This document shows, piece by piece, positions 27,001-34,509 of a DNA stretch of 59,525 nt. Both the position numbers and the translations under genes were made by a program. The notes beneath the pieces were generated by a model. It worked only from the letters and a program-made list of their open reading frames with translations. It searched no databases and was not told where the DNA came from. Position 1 is the first letter of the stretch. The number at the start of each line of letters is the position of its first letter. Source of the stretch: Candidatus [Bacteroides] periocalifornicus (lineage in GTDB: Bacteria > Bacteroidota > Bacteroidia > Bacteroidales > CAJPTX01); NCBI GenBank assembly GCA_001421095.1, contig LIIK01000002.1, positions 1-59,525 on the forward strand, written 5' to 3'.

Positions 27001-27449
27001 GCGATACGGTGCGGAGTGGCGACAAGCTCCCCAGTAAGACCCTGCTGAAGATAGTTCCCCGGCCCAATAACGGCTACCTACTGGCAGATAACGGGCTGGC
27101 AGTGACGGGTGCTAGCAAGCAGCCCGATGGGCTGTGGATGGTGCAGGGCGATGTGAACATTGCAGTTACCTTTAGCAAGCGCCCACTTGAGCCTACACCC
27201 GATGCTGTGGTGCCAGAGCTCGTAACCCTCCAGGTAGTGCCGAATCCGTTTGCAGGGAAAATCCAGATTTCTGGGGTAGCAGATTGCATTCGCTATCGCC
27301 TACTTTCAAGTACTGGGCTGCTCGTGGAAACTGGCGTATTACGCCCCGAGAATCCAGCCATAGATACCGAAAATGTACCCGTGGGGCTCTACATCCTCTG
27401 GCTGGAGCACGGTGGACACTCTAGGAGTATACGGCTAGTAAAGCGGTAG
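24072..27449 (+). CDS. T9SS-exported CUB/BNR-associated/repeat surface protein
   Basis: This 1125-residue protein has a signal peptide (MQLGIRLSLFATLLLGALQG, cut near AQ). Two CUB-like domains follow (about 35-165 and 175-310, each with YDDGGK and a DLYDD motif). A domain (about 320-460) resembles the N-terminal domain of BNR-repeat sialidases (PF14873-like; QYHVAPLKLSAINFTT). About eight divergent bacterial repeats of 70-80 residues (GxGTCTVTTE...GYxL...VxGD...VTFS) come next. The end is a type IX C-terminal sorting domain (VVPNPFAGKIQISG...VPVGLYILWLEHGGHSRSIRLVKR). I chose ATG 24072 because it starts the signal peptide; the upstream GTG extension does not. No catalytic domain is present, so it is likely an adhesin or binding protein. 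Confidence 0.88.
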   Translation: MQLGIRLSLFATLLLGALQGWAQGTGGDSYPIAPSEVRMKRGEHQHYRVTETPVYFYDDGGKEGNRSLGPFFGTAKYWVTFYPSSPEMVVQIDFTRVDLYDDYAATYDLLEVYNADTIDKSSVAMSRYEKDKPYTVVADGSTGALTVFFSPTSYLGAGNKAGWEATVRSVPRAGQAAPGSLNIIAGHGVYMVTENTTNFYDDGGKDGPRQNGGYRWLITFKPTTPGRIVEVDFTQIDLYDDKAAVYDELWVYDGESTSGDQLDHRFTKPRKFAAKGESGAISVAFRSTTLKGALANKRAGWEATVREVERPMAYLGTTVSPVSTEPVRAGANAVPMLGINIRTQYHVAPLKLSAINFTTSGTFAQIRKAALYTTGAGTSFNADTRIGEVEVDSDGFAIALDSPALLSEGNNYFWLAYDVKSSAPSGSTLAATCASIKISGNEEAIPDGSPECARSILPVLYSVTRKPTEHGAYRALLDDDSELPSQVEAGTRFRVETTPDENWELDSVMVAGAEHDDTHYVVRGDVTISVTFREKDKPQPSEFTLTIAPSEHGTLTVNSEDGTPLANGAKITKDQKLKVNPLPEKGYKLGELRVDGAKKAEGFWVVQGDVTVSATFTSTTPEFTVSWEVAEGLGSIRVTTSDGQELTNGGKVKQSTLLKLELKPQAGYWVNQDSVKVTGAEHDGEYWRVTADVRITVKFSKDKPKESGKSRVFITINGRGTCTITTEDGQRVENQTDWDKGTKVKIKVAPDEGYTYNDHDDFHQTGMVANNDFYRLAGDEVRIEVTFHQRLCQITVAHCEHGKLSVTCENSHYEISDSTLRYGTRLRVEALPEEYYELRPDSLKVTGAERVDDLWRVVDDEVLFSATFTRQEAGLAVEVTGAGTCTVTTESGRTVPSGGRVKIGELLTITANPEAHHKLAGLTVEGAAPEGSKYKVASAVTVRATFSEDEKPQPSTEFTLTIAVGEGGICTVLRENGDTVRSGDKLPSKTLLKIVPRPNNGYLLADNGLAVTGASKQPDGLWMVQGDVNIAVTFSKRPLEPTPDAVVPELVTLQVVPNPFAGKIQISGVADCIRYRLLSSTGLLVETGVLRPENPAIDTENVPVGLYILWLEHGGHSRSIRLVKR

Positions 27450-27616
27450 TCTCTACAGGGCTACCTATACCATCCCGTCGGGCTGAGCGATAAAATAGAG
27501 AAAGGGGGAATTGGTGAACAGCTAGGGGGCCCACCGTGCCTAGGCTTAGGAGTTCTCCTCCGGGGCCTATACGGTGTGCTACTCAACACCGCCACCAGGT
27601 ACAAAAAATCCCATCG

Positions 27617-27676
27617 AAAAGGAAATCCACCCACTCTGATTCTGGCATCAGAATCAGAGTGGGTGGATTTCCTTTT
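27617..27676. terminator. Bidirectional terminator, perfect 28-bp stem
   Basis: Arms 27617-27644 and 27649-27676 are perfect reverse complements with a 4-nt loop (GCAT). T-runs end the stem on both strands. It lies between the converging adhesin gene and the DUF6976-like gene, whose stop codon it touches. Confidence 0.88.
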
Positions 27677-28656
27677 TACCTCTGGTGCAGGGATAGCCCC
27701 ACCATGGTGAAATTCTGGAGGGAGTAGGCAATTTCTCCAGGGGCGTAGATGGCCTGTAGATCGGGACGTTGCAATGTTGCCGAATTCAGGTAGGGGCGTA
27801 GGAGTTCGCAGCATGTGAGCAGGATGGTGCTCTCCGCAAGCCCATTCACCTTCCTGTGCAGCTGGGCAGCCATCTGCTCGGGTGGCTTGGCAAAGCGGTA
27901 CTCCACCCCAGGGATGAGAGCAGAGCACATGGTGATGGAGTTCTGCCCCACCGGTTGCAGGGGCATCACATTCACAAGCGCGCCCCCAATGGAGGCTACC
28001 AGGGGGAGCTGCGGATTGGGATTAACCTCATGCCAATAATCCACAAGGTTGGCCAGCTTCCCATTCACATAGCAGCTCCGGGCAATAAAAGAGGCCTCGG
28101 GGAATACCATGGAGTCGCCATCGCCAGGTTCAAAGAGGTTGATCACCTGCATTTTCGCATCAACGTCCGATTTCAGCAGGCAGTGGAGCACCACCGCCCT
28201 ATCGGGGTAGATACGCCCGGTGAGCCCATCTATCACAAGCGGTTCCAGCATGTCTGCCGTTCCCAGGTTAGCGCCCGCCACCCACCCAATCACAGGGTTT
28301 AGGTACCGATAGCCCAAGGTGGCAGAATAGATGCCGTAAAAACGGTGTACCTCGCTGAAGGCTGGCATTAGCACCACGCTAAAACCGTGCCCGTAGCAAT
28401 CGCGCTGAAGCCCGTCGAGGTTGAACGATTGGTATACGCACACCCTAGAGGTTAGAAGATGCTCTGACAGGTCGAAAGCGAAAAGCATCCCGGGCTCAAT
28501 CTCATCAGCCCCTGTTCCTAGGTACCGGTTGGCCACAGCCCCTATCCAATTCCCGGGCGATAGGAGTCTGAGGTACTCCTCATCGCCAGCAAGCACCAGG
28601 CTGTGTCCCTGTTTCACCAGTTGCTCTACCTCGCCTATAGAGTATATGCTCTTCAT
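27676..28656 (-). CDS. DUF6976-like protein, unknown function
   Basis: This 326-residue soluble protein has the opening MKSIYSIGEVEQLVKQGHSL and then VLAGDEEYLRLLSPGNWIGAV. I recall this GDE...L..GNWIGG pattern from the DUF6976/FIST-like family. Later landmarks are YGHGFSVVLMPAFSEVHRFY and NPVIGWVAGANLGT. No catalytic motif can be named. It lies 97 bp downstream of the ProX-like gene in the same direction and may be co-transcribed with it. It ends on the shared hairpin terminator. Confidence 0.6.
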   Translation of the reverse strand: MKSIYSIGEVEQLVKQGHSLVLAGDEEYLRLLSPGNWIGAVANRYLGTGADEIEPGMLFAFDLSEHLLTSRVCVYQSFNLDGLQRDCYGHGFSVVLMPAFSEVHRFYGIYSATLGYRYLNPVIGWVAGANLGTADMLEPLVIDGLTGRIYPDRAVVLHCLLKSDVDAKMQVINLFEPGDGDSMVFPEASFIARSCYVNGKLANLVDYWHEVNPNPQLPLVASIGGALVNVMPLQPVGQNSITMCSALIPGVEYRFAKPPEQMAAQLHRKVNGLAESTILLTCCELLRPYLNSATLQRPDLQAIYAPGEIAYSLQNFTMVGLSLHQR

Positions 28657-28753
28657 GCTGTGAGTGGCTAGCGTGCACCATTTTATTGGGAGCGGATGAA
28701 TATCTAAAATCGGGTCTTGTTGGGCAGGATGGAATGCGCAGGGTTACGGGCGC

Positions 28754-29263
28754 TCAACCGCAAGGAGCGGTGCGTGCCAAATCGGCGAATATTACCCGGT
28801 TGCCCAGGTGTTCCATGTAGCGCAGGAAGCCGAGGTTGGGTATAACGAGCGAAGCCCTGCAGTCGCCAGGGTGAAAGCATAGCGATGGGGCTGAGCGCAG
28901 CGGGGCATCTAGGTAGAGAATCACATGGTGGTCAGCATCGCGTACCAGTGCCAGCGGAGACACCGCCCCGGGCTCCACCCCTAGGTACTTCAGCATGCGC
29001 TGGGGCGAGGCAAAGGAGAGCTTTCCCTGATGAAGGCTCTTTTCCAAACGCGAGATATCAATATCCACAGCCCCCTCTGCCACCAGCATGTAGTGCTGAT
29101 TCCCCTTATGGTTGCGCATGAAGAGATTCTTACAGTGGGCCCCCTCAATATCCTTCCAGTACCGCATGGCCTCCTCTATCGTGGGGGCAGGGGCATGCTC
29201 ATGGTACTCGAACGGGATGACGAGTTCCTCGAGAAGGCGGTAGATTGCTGGGTCTCCAATCAT
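28754..29263 (-). CDS. YbaK/ProX-type aminoacyl-tRNA deacylase
   Basis: This 169-residue protein matches the free-standing trans-editing ProXp-ala/YbaK family that hydrolyses mischarged tRNA(Pro). Landmarks are IPFEYHEHAPAPTIEEAMRYW, then GAHCKNLFMRNHKGNQHYMLVA, the KLSFAS segment and GVEPGAVSPLALV, with the late VILYLDAPL and CFHPGDCRASLVI strands. The much longer upstream reading passes through a -7 promoter box and has no domain, so I place the start at ATG 29263 (MIGDPAIYRLLEEL). Confidence 0.87.
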   Translation of the reverse strand: MIGDPAIYRLLEELVIPFEYHEHAPAPTIEEAMRYWKDIEGAHCKNLFMRNHKGNQHYMLVAEGAVDIDISRLEKSLHQGKLSFASPQRMLKYLGVEPGAVSPLALVRDADHHVILYLDAPLRSAPSLCFHPGDCRASLVIPNLGFLRYMEHLGNRVIFADLARTAPCG

Positions 29264-29307
29264 AGCATGGGGGTATCTTGCCGTGTACGCGTAGTGAATA
29301 TTCAAAG

Positions 29308-29315
29308 CAAAGGTA
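29308..29315 (-). promoter_or_regulatory. -7 box TACCTTTG (minus strand) for the ProX-like gene
   Basis: CAAAGGTA on the plus strand reads TACCTTTG on the minus strand, 44 bp upstream of the ATG at 29263. It fixes the start of that gene against the longer ORF. Confidence 0.65.
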
Positions 29316-29396
29316 GGTGAATTTGCCCACATAATGCCGTTTTCTACGAGAATTACTTGTAAATTCGCGGCATGGAGTTGAGGAGGGTACATTTTT

Positions 29397-32069
29397 ATGA
29401 GGTCGGTGTTGGCTAGAAGATTTGTACGTTGGACCATTCGGATCGCGGCAATCCTCGCCATTATCTTCGTGGCGTTGATTATTGCAGCCATTGCGCTAGA
29501 GCGGCGAATAGGAGAACTCGTAATCCGTCGTGGGCTAGAGGCCATCAACATGCGTCTGAGGGTCCCGGTATCTCCGCAAGGGGTCGAATTCACCTTCTTT
29601 GCGAATTTCCCGCAGGCCAGCATACACCTGCGCGATGTCTATATCCCGGGTGCCTGGCCATCGGGAGAGCGAGGCACCGATACCCTGCTGGTGGCCCAGT
29701 CTGTGTTCCTGGTCCTCAACCCTATCGATCTGCTCTTGGGAGAATATAGGATAGAGCAGTTCAAAGTGGTGCGGGGCGTACTGAACCTGCGGAAGAATGC
29801 CCAAGGGCAGACCAATTACAACCTCCTCTCCGATAGGCAGCCGGAAGAGCAACCCGCAAAGGAAGCCTCGCTCCAGCTGCACAATGTACGCCTGCAGCAG
29901 ATGCTTGTCGATTTCAAAGACGACACCAAGCAGCTCTACGCCCGGGGGACGGTGGAGAGCCTCGTGGCGAAAGGGCGGTTTGCCAAGGGGGCAAGCAATC
30001 TATCGTTACGCGCCGAGGGGCTTGTGGATTACCTTAAGCAGGGGAGCTTTCTCTACGCGCAGCGACAAAGGTTTAGCCTCAAGGCGCAGATTGCACAGCA
30101 GGGGGATCTCATTGCCATTCTCGAGTCAAAGCTGGCTATCGATAGGAATCGTTTTTCCCTGATGGGGAGCGTGAACTACGCCACTGGCGATACCGACATC
30201 AGCGCCCAGGGAGAGAGCATAGATCTACGGGCCGCGCTGGCCTTTGCCTCCCAGTTCCACATACAGCTGCCACCCACCCTGGCGGTTGATGGCCGCCTCA
30301 ATGCCTCCCTAGAGCTCAAGGGTACTATGGGGACAGGGAAAAAGATCCTGATCCTGATGGCCATTAGCGGCAAAGATCTCACGCTGAACTACGAGGGGAA
30401 GAAGTATAGACTGGTGCGTTTTCGAGGGGAATTCAACAACGGTAAAGCGGCATCGCCCACCACCACCACGCTGCAGCTAGCAGAGTGCGAGCTGCAGCAC
30501 GGACGCTCGCATGCCAGCATTACCCTCAAGCTCTCTAATCTGAACCATCCCAGCATCTACGCCAAGCTACAGGCCTCCCTGCACGACTCGGAGTTCCTAC
30601 CCCAGGCACTCACGCCCTACCTACTGGGTTACAAGGATCTACATGCCAACGCAGAGCTGGTAACCTCCCTGAGCCGGCTCGACTCCCTGGGCCCGCAGCA
30701 GATGGAGAACCCCCGCCTGCACATGGACGCCACCTTTGATAACATGGATCTGCAGCCTACCGATTCCCTCTCGCTCCGAGGCCTCACGGGGGCGCTAACC
30801 ATCATAGAAGACGACCTGGTGAAGGGCGCCATCACGGGGCAGGTGAATGGGGCTAGAGTGGCCATAGGGGTGAATGCGAAACGTTTCATGTCATCGCTCG
30901 CCCGTAAGAGTAAGGCGCAGTGGACGATAGATGCCAATGTGAGCGGTGCGCAGATTAGGGAATTGGTACGCGCCATAGCTATGGTGGGGGTGGGCGCTAA
31001 AGCGGAACGTGCGCTGGATACGAGCCTCACCCAGAAGAAACGATTCGATGTGTGGGCAATATGCCAGGGAGCAACAGGGAGTATCAGGCTGAACGACTGT
31101 AAATACCGCGGGCTAACCATAGAGCATCTAGAGGGCGATTTCAACGTTTTGCCCACGGAGGCCAAAATCCAAGTGGGCGATGCCACGCTGCTCGGAGGGC
31201 GCGCGCATGGTACCGCAAGGCTGAAATACTCCACCTCGCCGCAGCAGCTGTTGAGCGCCGATTTTTACCCTGAGGGCGTAGAGCTCGGAGGGCTATTTGA
31301 GGCGTTTAATAGCTTTGGGCAGAAGCGGGTAACCCATCAGAATATTAGCGGGTATCTCTCAGGAAACGTTTCGCTCACCGCCCCGCTGGTCAGGTGGCGA
31401 TTCGTGCCCAACGAGATCTCCGCGCGCGCCAATCTGACGGTGCGCAATGGGGCCCTGCGCGATGTAGAGGCCTTCGATAGGCTTGCCACTTTCATCTCCC
31501 TCCAAGAGCTACGAGACATCCAGTTCTCCACGCTCACCAACAATGGGCTGCAGCTCCAGAACGGGACCTTCTACATCCCTGAGATGCGGATTCGCAGCAC
31601 CGCCATAGACCTCACCCTAAGCGGGCAGCACAGCCTCAATTCCTCATACCAGTACAAGGTGGCACTTGGGCTTTCTGACCTCCTCTTCAACCGGCTGAAA
31701 TCGAGACGCCGCGAGGTGGAAGATCAGGTGTACACGGAGCCCGCCAATAGCAACTGGGTCACGCTCTACCTGATCCTTGAGGGCGATTCAGCCAACAGCA
31801 GGGTGGTGTATGACCGCGTGGCCCTGCAGGCTAGAATTGCCGATAGGGTACGGGCCGAGAAGAATGAGCTGCAGATGCTGCTGAATGAAGATTTTGGAGA
31901 CTCTGCCAAGAGAACGGGGCAAACCCCCAGATTTGACGTGCATTGGGACGAGGACAGCACCCACACCGAACCCGCCAAGCCCGCTCAAACAGAACGCCCG
32001 AAGACCGCCCCAAAGGGCAAAAAGGGGAAAAAGAAAAAAGCACCCGCAGTAACCTGGAGCGATGACTAG
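29397..32069 (+). CDS. AsmA-like envelope protein
   Basis: This 890-residue protein has a single N-terminal TM segment (about 13-34) and a long, mostly beta-stranded periplasmic region. The opening RRIGELVIRRGLEAINMRLR... and FPQASIHLRDVYI, and the late sequences NGALRDVEAFDRLATFISLQ, LRDIQFSTLTNNGLQLQNGTF and IRSTAIDLTLSGQHSLNSSY, match AsmA/TamB-like proteins. Their known role is bulk phospholipid transport or outer-membrane homeostasis. The tail is Lys/Pro-rich (TEPAKPAQTERPKTAPKGKK), probably disordered. It is transcribed divergently from the ProX-like gene. Confidence 0.85.
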   Translation: MRSVLARRFVRWTIRIAAILAIIFVALIIAAIALERRIGELVIRRGLEAINMRLRVPVSPQGVEFTFFANFPQASIHLRDVYIPGAWPSGERGTDTLLVAQSVFLVLNPIDLLLGEYRIEQFKVVRGVLNLRKNAQGQTNYNLLSDRQPEEQPAKEASLQLHNVRLQQMLVDFKDDTKQLYARGTVESLVAKGRFAKGASNLSLRAEGLVDYLKQGSFLYAQRQRFSLKAQIAQQGDLIAILESKLAIDRNRFSLMGSVNYATGDTDISAQGESIDLRAALAFASQFHIQLPPTLAVDGRLNASLELKGTMGTGKKILILMAISGKDLTLNYEGKKYRLVRFRGEFNNGKAASPTTTTLQLAECELQHGRSHASITLKLSNLNHPSIYAKLQASLHDSEFLPQALTPYLLGYKDLHANAELVTSLSRLDSLGPQQMENPRLHMDATFDNMDLQPTDSLSLRGLTGALTIIEDDLVKGAITGQVNGARVAIGVNAKRFMSSLARKSKAQWTIDANVSGAQIRELVRAIAMVGVGAKAERALDTSLTQKKRFDVWAICQGATGSIRLNDCKYRGLTIEHLEGDFNVLPTEAKIQVGDATLLGGRAHGTARLKYSTSPQQLLSADFYPEGVELGGLFEAFNSFGQKRVTHQNISGYLSGNVSLTAPLVRWRFVPNEISARANLTVRNGALRDVEAFDRLATFISLQELRDIQFSTLTNNGLQLQNGTFYIPEMRIRSTAIDLTLSGQHSLNSSYQYKVALGLSDLLFNRLKSRRREVEDQVYTEPANSNWVTLYLILEGDSANSRVVYDRVALQARIADRVRAEKNELQMLLNEDFGDSAKRTGQTPRFDVHWDEDSTHTEPAKPAQTERPKTAPKGKKGKKKKAPAVTWSDD

Positions 32070-32182
32070 GCACCCTGCCCAGTAGCTGGGTGTCCTAGCT
32101 ACAGAGGCCTCCGGTAGGCAGGTTCAGGAAGCCACCGGAGCGCGCAATTCCGGACCGCGAAATCAGAGAGGCTGGGGATGCG

Positions 32183-32243
32183 ACGTAAAATAGGGGCGGG
32201 TGAGAGGTTAAGTACAAACCTCTCACCCGCCCCTATTTTACGT
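32183..32243. terminator. Bidirectional terminator, perfect 27-bp stem
   Basis: Arms 32183-32209 and 32217-32243 are perfect reverse complements with a 7-nt loop. It lies between the converging AsmA-like gene and the Usp gene, 4 bp from the Usp stop. The arm contains TAGGGGCGGG, a word also found in R2. T-tracts are weak (ATTTTACG). Confidence 0.8.
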
Positions 32244-32247
32244 TCTC

Positions 32248-33069
32248 CTAGCTTACCACCATAGCGGGATTCAGGCAGAGCACTGGGATATTGAGCGAAT
32301 TCGCAATCATCTCCTGATCCATAGTGTTCAGCACCGGCATGATGCCCGTGGTCGACTGGTAGATTACTATCATGAAGAGGTCGGCTCCCACCTTTTGGGC
32401 GTACTCCTGCAGCTGCACCTTGAAGCTCCCGCTCTTGGATGCCTGCTCCACGGTGTAGGCTATCCCCTGCCCATCGAAAAGACGCTTCATAAAGGCAAGG
32501 TTACTGCTCAGCTTGTTGGTGAGCCCTTTGTCTGGGTAGTACTCGGCGAGTACATGTACGTGGGTGTGGAATCCGGCAGTTCTGCTTACCACCCACTGCA
32601 GCTTGGTCATCTCCTCAGGCCGTGCGCCCATAGGGAGTACAAGATGCTGGAAAAGAGGTGCATCCTCGGGAGGTTTCTGCACTGTGAGGAAGGGGACATT
32701 GCTACGCGTTACCACCTTGATCGCCTTACTTCCAAAGAGCCTCTCCAGCCCGATAATGCTGTGCGTCCCCATTACCACGAGGTCGGCTCGGGCATCCTCA
32801 GCGTATTCCTGGATGGTGTGCGTAATGGCCCCCTCCTGGAGTTCACCCGTTACCCGTAGCTGCTGACCGATCCCCTTGGCCTGCTCTGTGTATTGCGCGA
32901 GTTGGCCTTTCAGTTTTTCCACCCTGTCAGCCTGGCCCAGCAGCCCCTTCTCCACCACATGGAGCAGGTGTATTTCAGCTGCTGGATCCTGCACTTCGGC
33001 AATTCGTGCGGCATAGCGCAGGGCGAATTCCGCAACCTCCGTGAAGTCGCAGGGTACTACTATTTTCAT
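32248..33069 (-). CDS. Universal stress protein, tandem UspA domains
   Basis: This 273-residue protein has two Usp-type halves. The first (about 1-140) has VVPCDFTEVAEFALRYAARIA and ADLVVMGTHSIIGLERLFGSKAIKVVTRSNVPFLTV, which includes a G-2x-G-type ATP-binding motif in altered form. The second (about 145-273) has LVLPMGARPEEMTKLQWVVS and GADLFMIVIYQST and lacks an intact motif. Role: stress-related nucleotide binding. It is 119 bp downstream of the polyprenyl synthase gene on the same strand. Confidence 0.88.
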   Translation of the reverse strand: MKIVVPCDFTEVAEFALRYAARIAEVQDPAAEIHLLHVVEKGLLGQADRVEKLKGQLAQYTEQAKGIGQQLRVTGELQEGAITHTIQEYAEDARADLVVMGTHSIIGLERLFGSKAIKVVTRSNVPFLTVQKPPEDAPLFQHLVLPMGARPEEMTKLQWVVSRTAGFHTHVHVLAEYYPDKGLTNKLSSNLAFMKRLFDGQGIAYTVEQASKSGSFKVQLQEYAQKVGADLFMIVIYQSTTGIMPVLNTMDQEMIANSLNIPVLCLNPAMVVS

Positions 33070-33188
33070 TGTGGTTGGTTTTTAGAGTTATTTCGCGAGA
33101 AGGAGAATTCAAACTTTCGGGCAGAGAGGCACCTTCGCAGAGAGGGAGTAGATCCCAATGAATTCCGTTGGCTCGGTGTTAGAAAATG

Positions 33189-34178
33189 CTAGAAAGTCCT
33201 CCCAATTTGGCTGGCGAGCAGCTCGCGTAAAGCCTGGGCGGGGGCCCCAATGCGCTTTTCTACCGTGGCTAGGTGCGCACCGGCAGCGTTCAGGTATTGC
33301 TCTATGCCCTTCTCTGCCAAGGGTTCTACGCCAGCGGCATCGTATATGGCCACCGTCTGCTCCACCTTCGCCTCGGTGTCTAGGTAGGCCGCCTTATCCC
33401 GAAGATGCTCCAGAACCTCGCGCTGGGGCGGGGCGGCATGCTCAAAGGCCAGCACAGAGAGGTAGGTGTTCTTGCCCACCGCGATATCATCGCCCACGCG
33501 CTTCCCAAAGGTCTCGGTATTCCCGTAGACGTCGAGCAGGTCGTCTTGCAGCTGGAAGGCTATGCCGAAATCGTGTGCAAATTGGTCTAATCCCGCCTCC
33601 ACTTCGGGGTTGGCCTTGGCAGCGTAAGCACCTATACGAACAGCACCCTGCAGTAGCGCCGCGGTTTTCCCCTCCACCATCTCCAGGTAGGTGGGGAGCG
33701 TTATGTCATTTCGCCCCTCATACTCCATGTCGAGCTGCTGCCCTTGGCATACCGACATGGCGAGCCACCCGAAGCGATCCAAGATGCCGGGAAACTGTTC
33801 AGATTTCATGCCGCAGAGAATCTGGTAGGCGAGGATCATCATGGCATCGCCCGAGAGGATGGCGCCGTTCACCCCCCACTTAGCCACTACCGTAGGCTTG
33901 CCGCGCCGTAGGTCTGAGTGGTCCATAATGTCGTCATGCAGCAGGGTGAAATTATGGTAGACCTCCACGGCCAGCGCGGCGGGGAGTATAGGGTCGAGCG
34001 GCTGCGCCCCCCCGGTTAGCCAGTCGTAGGTAGCCAGCACCAGCACGGGGCGAATGCGCTTGCCGCCACTCTGCAGGGTGTAGACTATAGGCTCATATAG
34101 CCCCCAGGGCTTTTCCGGATATGCGAGCTTGGCCAGCCCCTCCTCTACCATTCCGCGCAGTTCGCGTAGTGTCCGCAT
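33189..34178 (-). CDS. Polyprenyl diphosphate synthase (trans-isoprenyl)
   Basis: This 329-residue enzyme condenses isopentenyl diphosphate with allylic diphosphates. The two aspartate-rich motifs are visible: LLHDDIMDHSDLRRGKPT and QLQDDLLDVYG, along with GGKRIRP near residue 40. The residue before the first motif that sets chain length cannot be judged safely, so farnesyl, geranylgeranyl or longer product is open. The ORF can be extended to 34238 but that ATG lies before the -7 box, so I take ATG 34178 (MRTLRELRGMVEEGL). Confidence 0.9.
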   Translation of the reverse strand: MRTLRELRGMVEEGLAKLAYPEKPWGLYEPIVYTLQSGGKRIRPVLVLATYDWLTGGAQPLDPILPAALAVEVYHNFTLLHDDIMDHSDLRRGKPTVVAKWGVNGAILSGDAMMILAYQILCGMKSEQFPGILDRFGWLAMSVCQGQQLDMEYEGRNDITLPTYLEMVEGKTAALLQGAVRIGAYAAKANPEVEAGLDQFAHDFGIAFQLQDDLLDVYGNTETFGKRVGDDIAVGKNTYLSVLAFEHAAPPQREVLEHLRDKAAYLDTEAKVEQTVAIYDAAGVEPLAEKGIEQYLNAAGAHLATVEKRIGAPAQALRELLASQIGRTF

Positions 34179-34225
34179 AGTGAAAGCATTTTCGTCATTC
34201 AACTCCACACACACCCTACTTGCCA

Positions 34226-34256
34226 CAAAGATAGCCAATTCTGGCGACTTGGCAAA
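34226..34256 (-). promoter_or_regulatory. Promoter with -33 TTTG and -7 TATCTTTG (minus strand)
   Basis: On the minus strand TTTG (plus 34253-34256) is followed after 19 nt by TATCTTTG (plus 34226-34233), which is close to the Bacteroidota consensus. It drives the polyprenyl synthase gene starting at 34178. Confidence 0.75.
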
Positions 34257-34395
34257 AAAACGCCGTGCTTATCTGCCGGCTATTCCCGAGGGGGAGGGAG
34301 CTTTTGTGCCTGACCACCTACGACTTTGCCAGGGATGGAAGAGAAAAATTTCGCATTTCTGCATCCCCCATAGCGGGGTATGAAGGGGGTTTTCT

Positions 34396-34506
34396 CCGTA
34401 CCTGCGCCGTACCTGCACCGTACCTCCTCTAGTGCATCCTCGGATTTCGTTACGAAATCCGAGGATGAAGCGGCCCTGGTGTTGAGTTGGTACGGCGCAG
34501 GTACGG
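34396..34506. repeat. Hairpin/11-mer element, copy A
   Basis: A central hairpin (arms 34435-34450 and 34452-34467, core CATCCTCGGATTTCG) is enclosed by a second perfect 18-bp inverted repeat, 34396-34413 with 34489-34506. The outer arms are built from an 11-bp word, GCCGTACCTGC, repeated about three times on the left. A related copy B lies at 44997-45111. It encodes nothing obvious. Confidence 0.8.
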
Positions 34507-34509
34507 CCC

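Noticed and set aside
29264..29623. N-terminal extension of the ProX-like protein
   Set aside because: It crosses a TACCTTTG promoter box and overlaps the start of the divergent AsmA-like gene.
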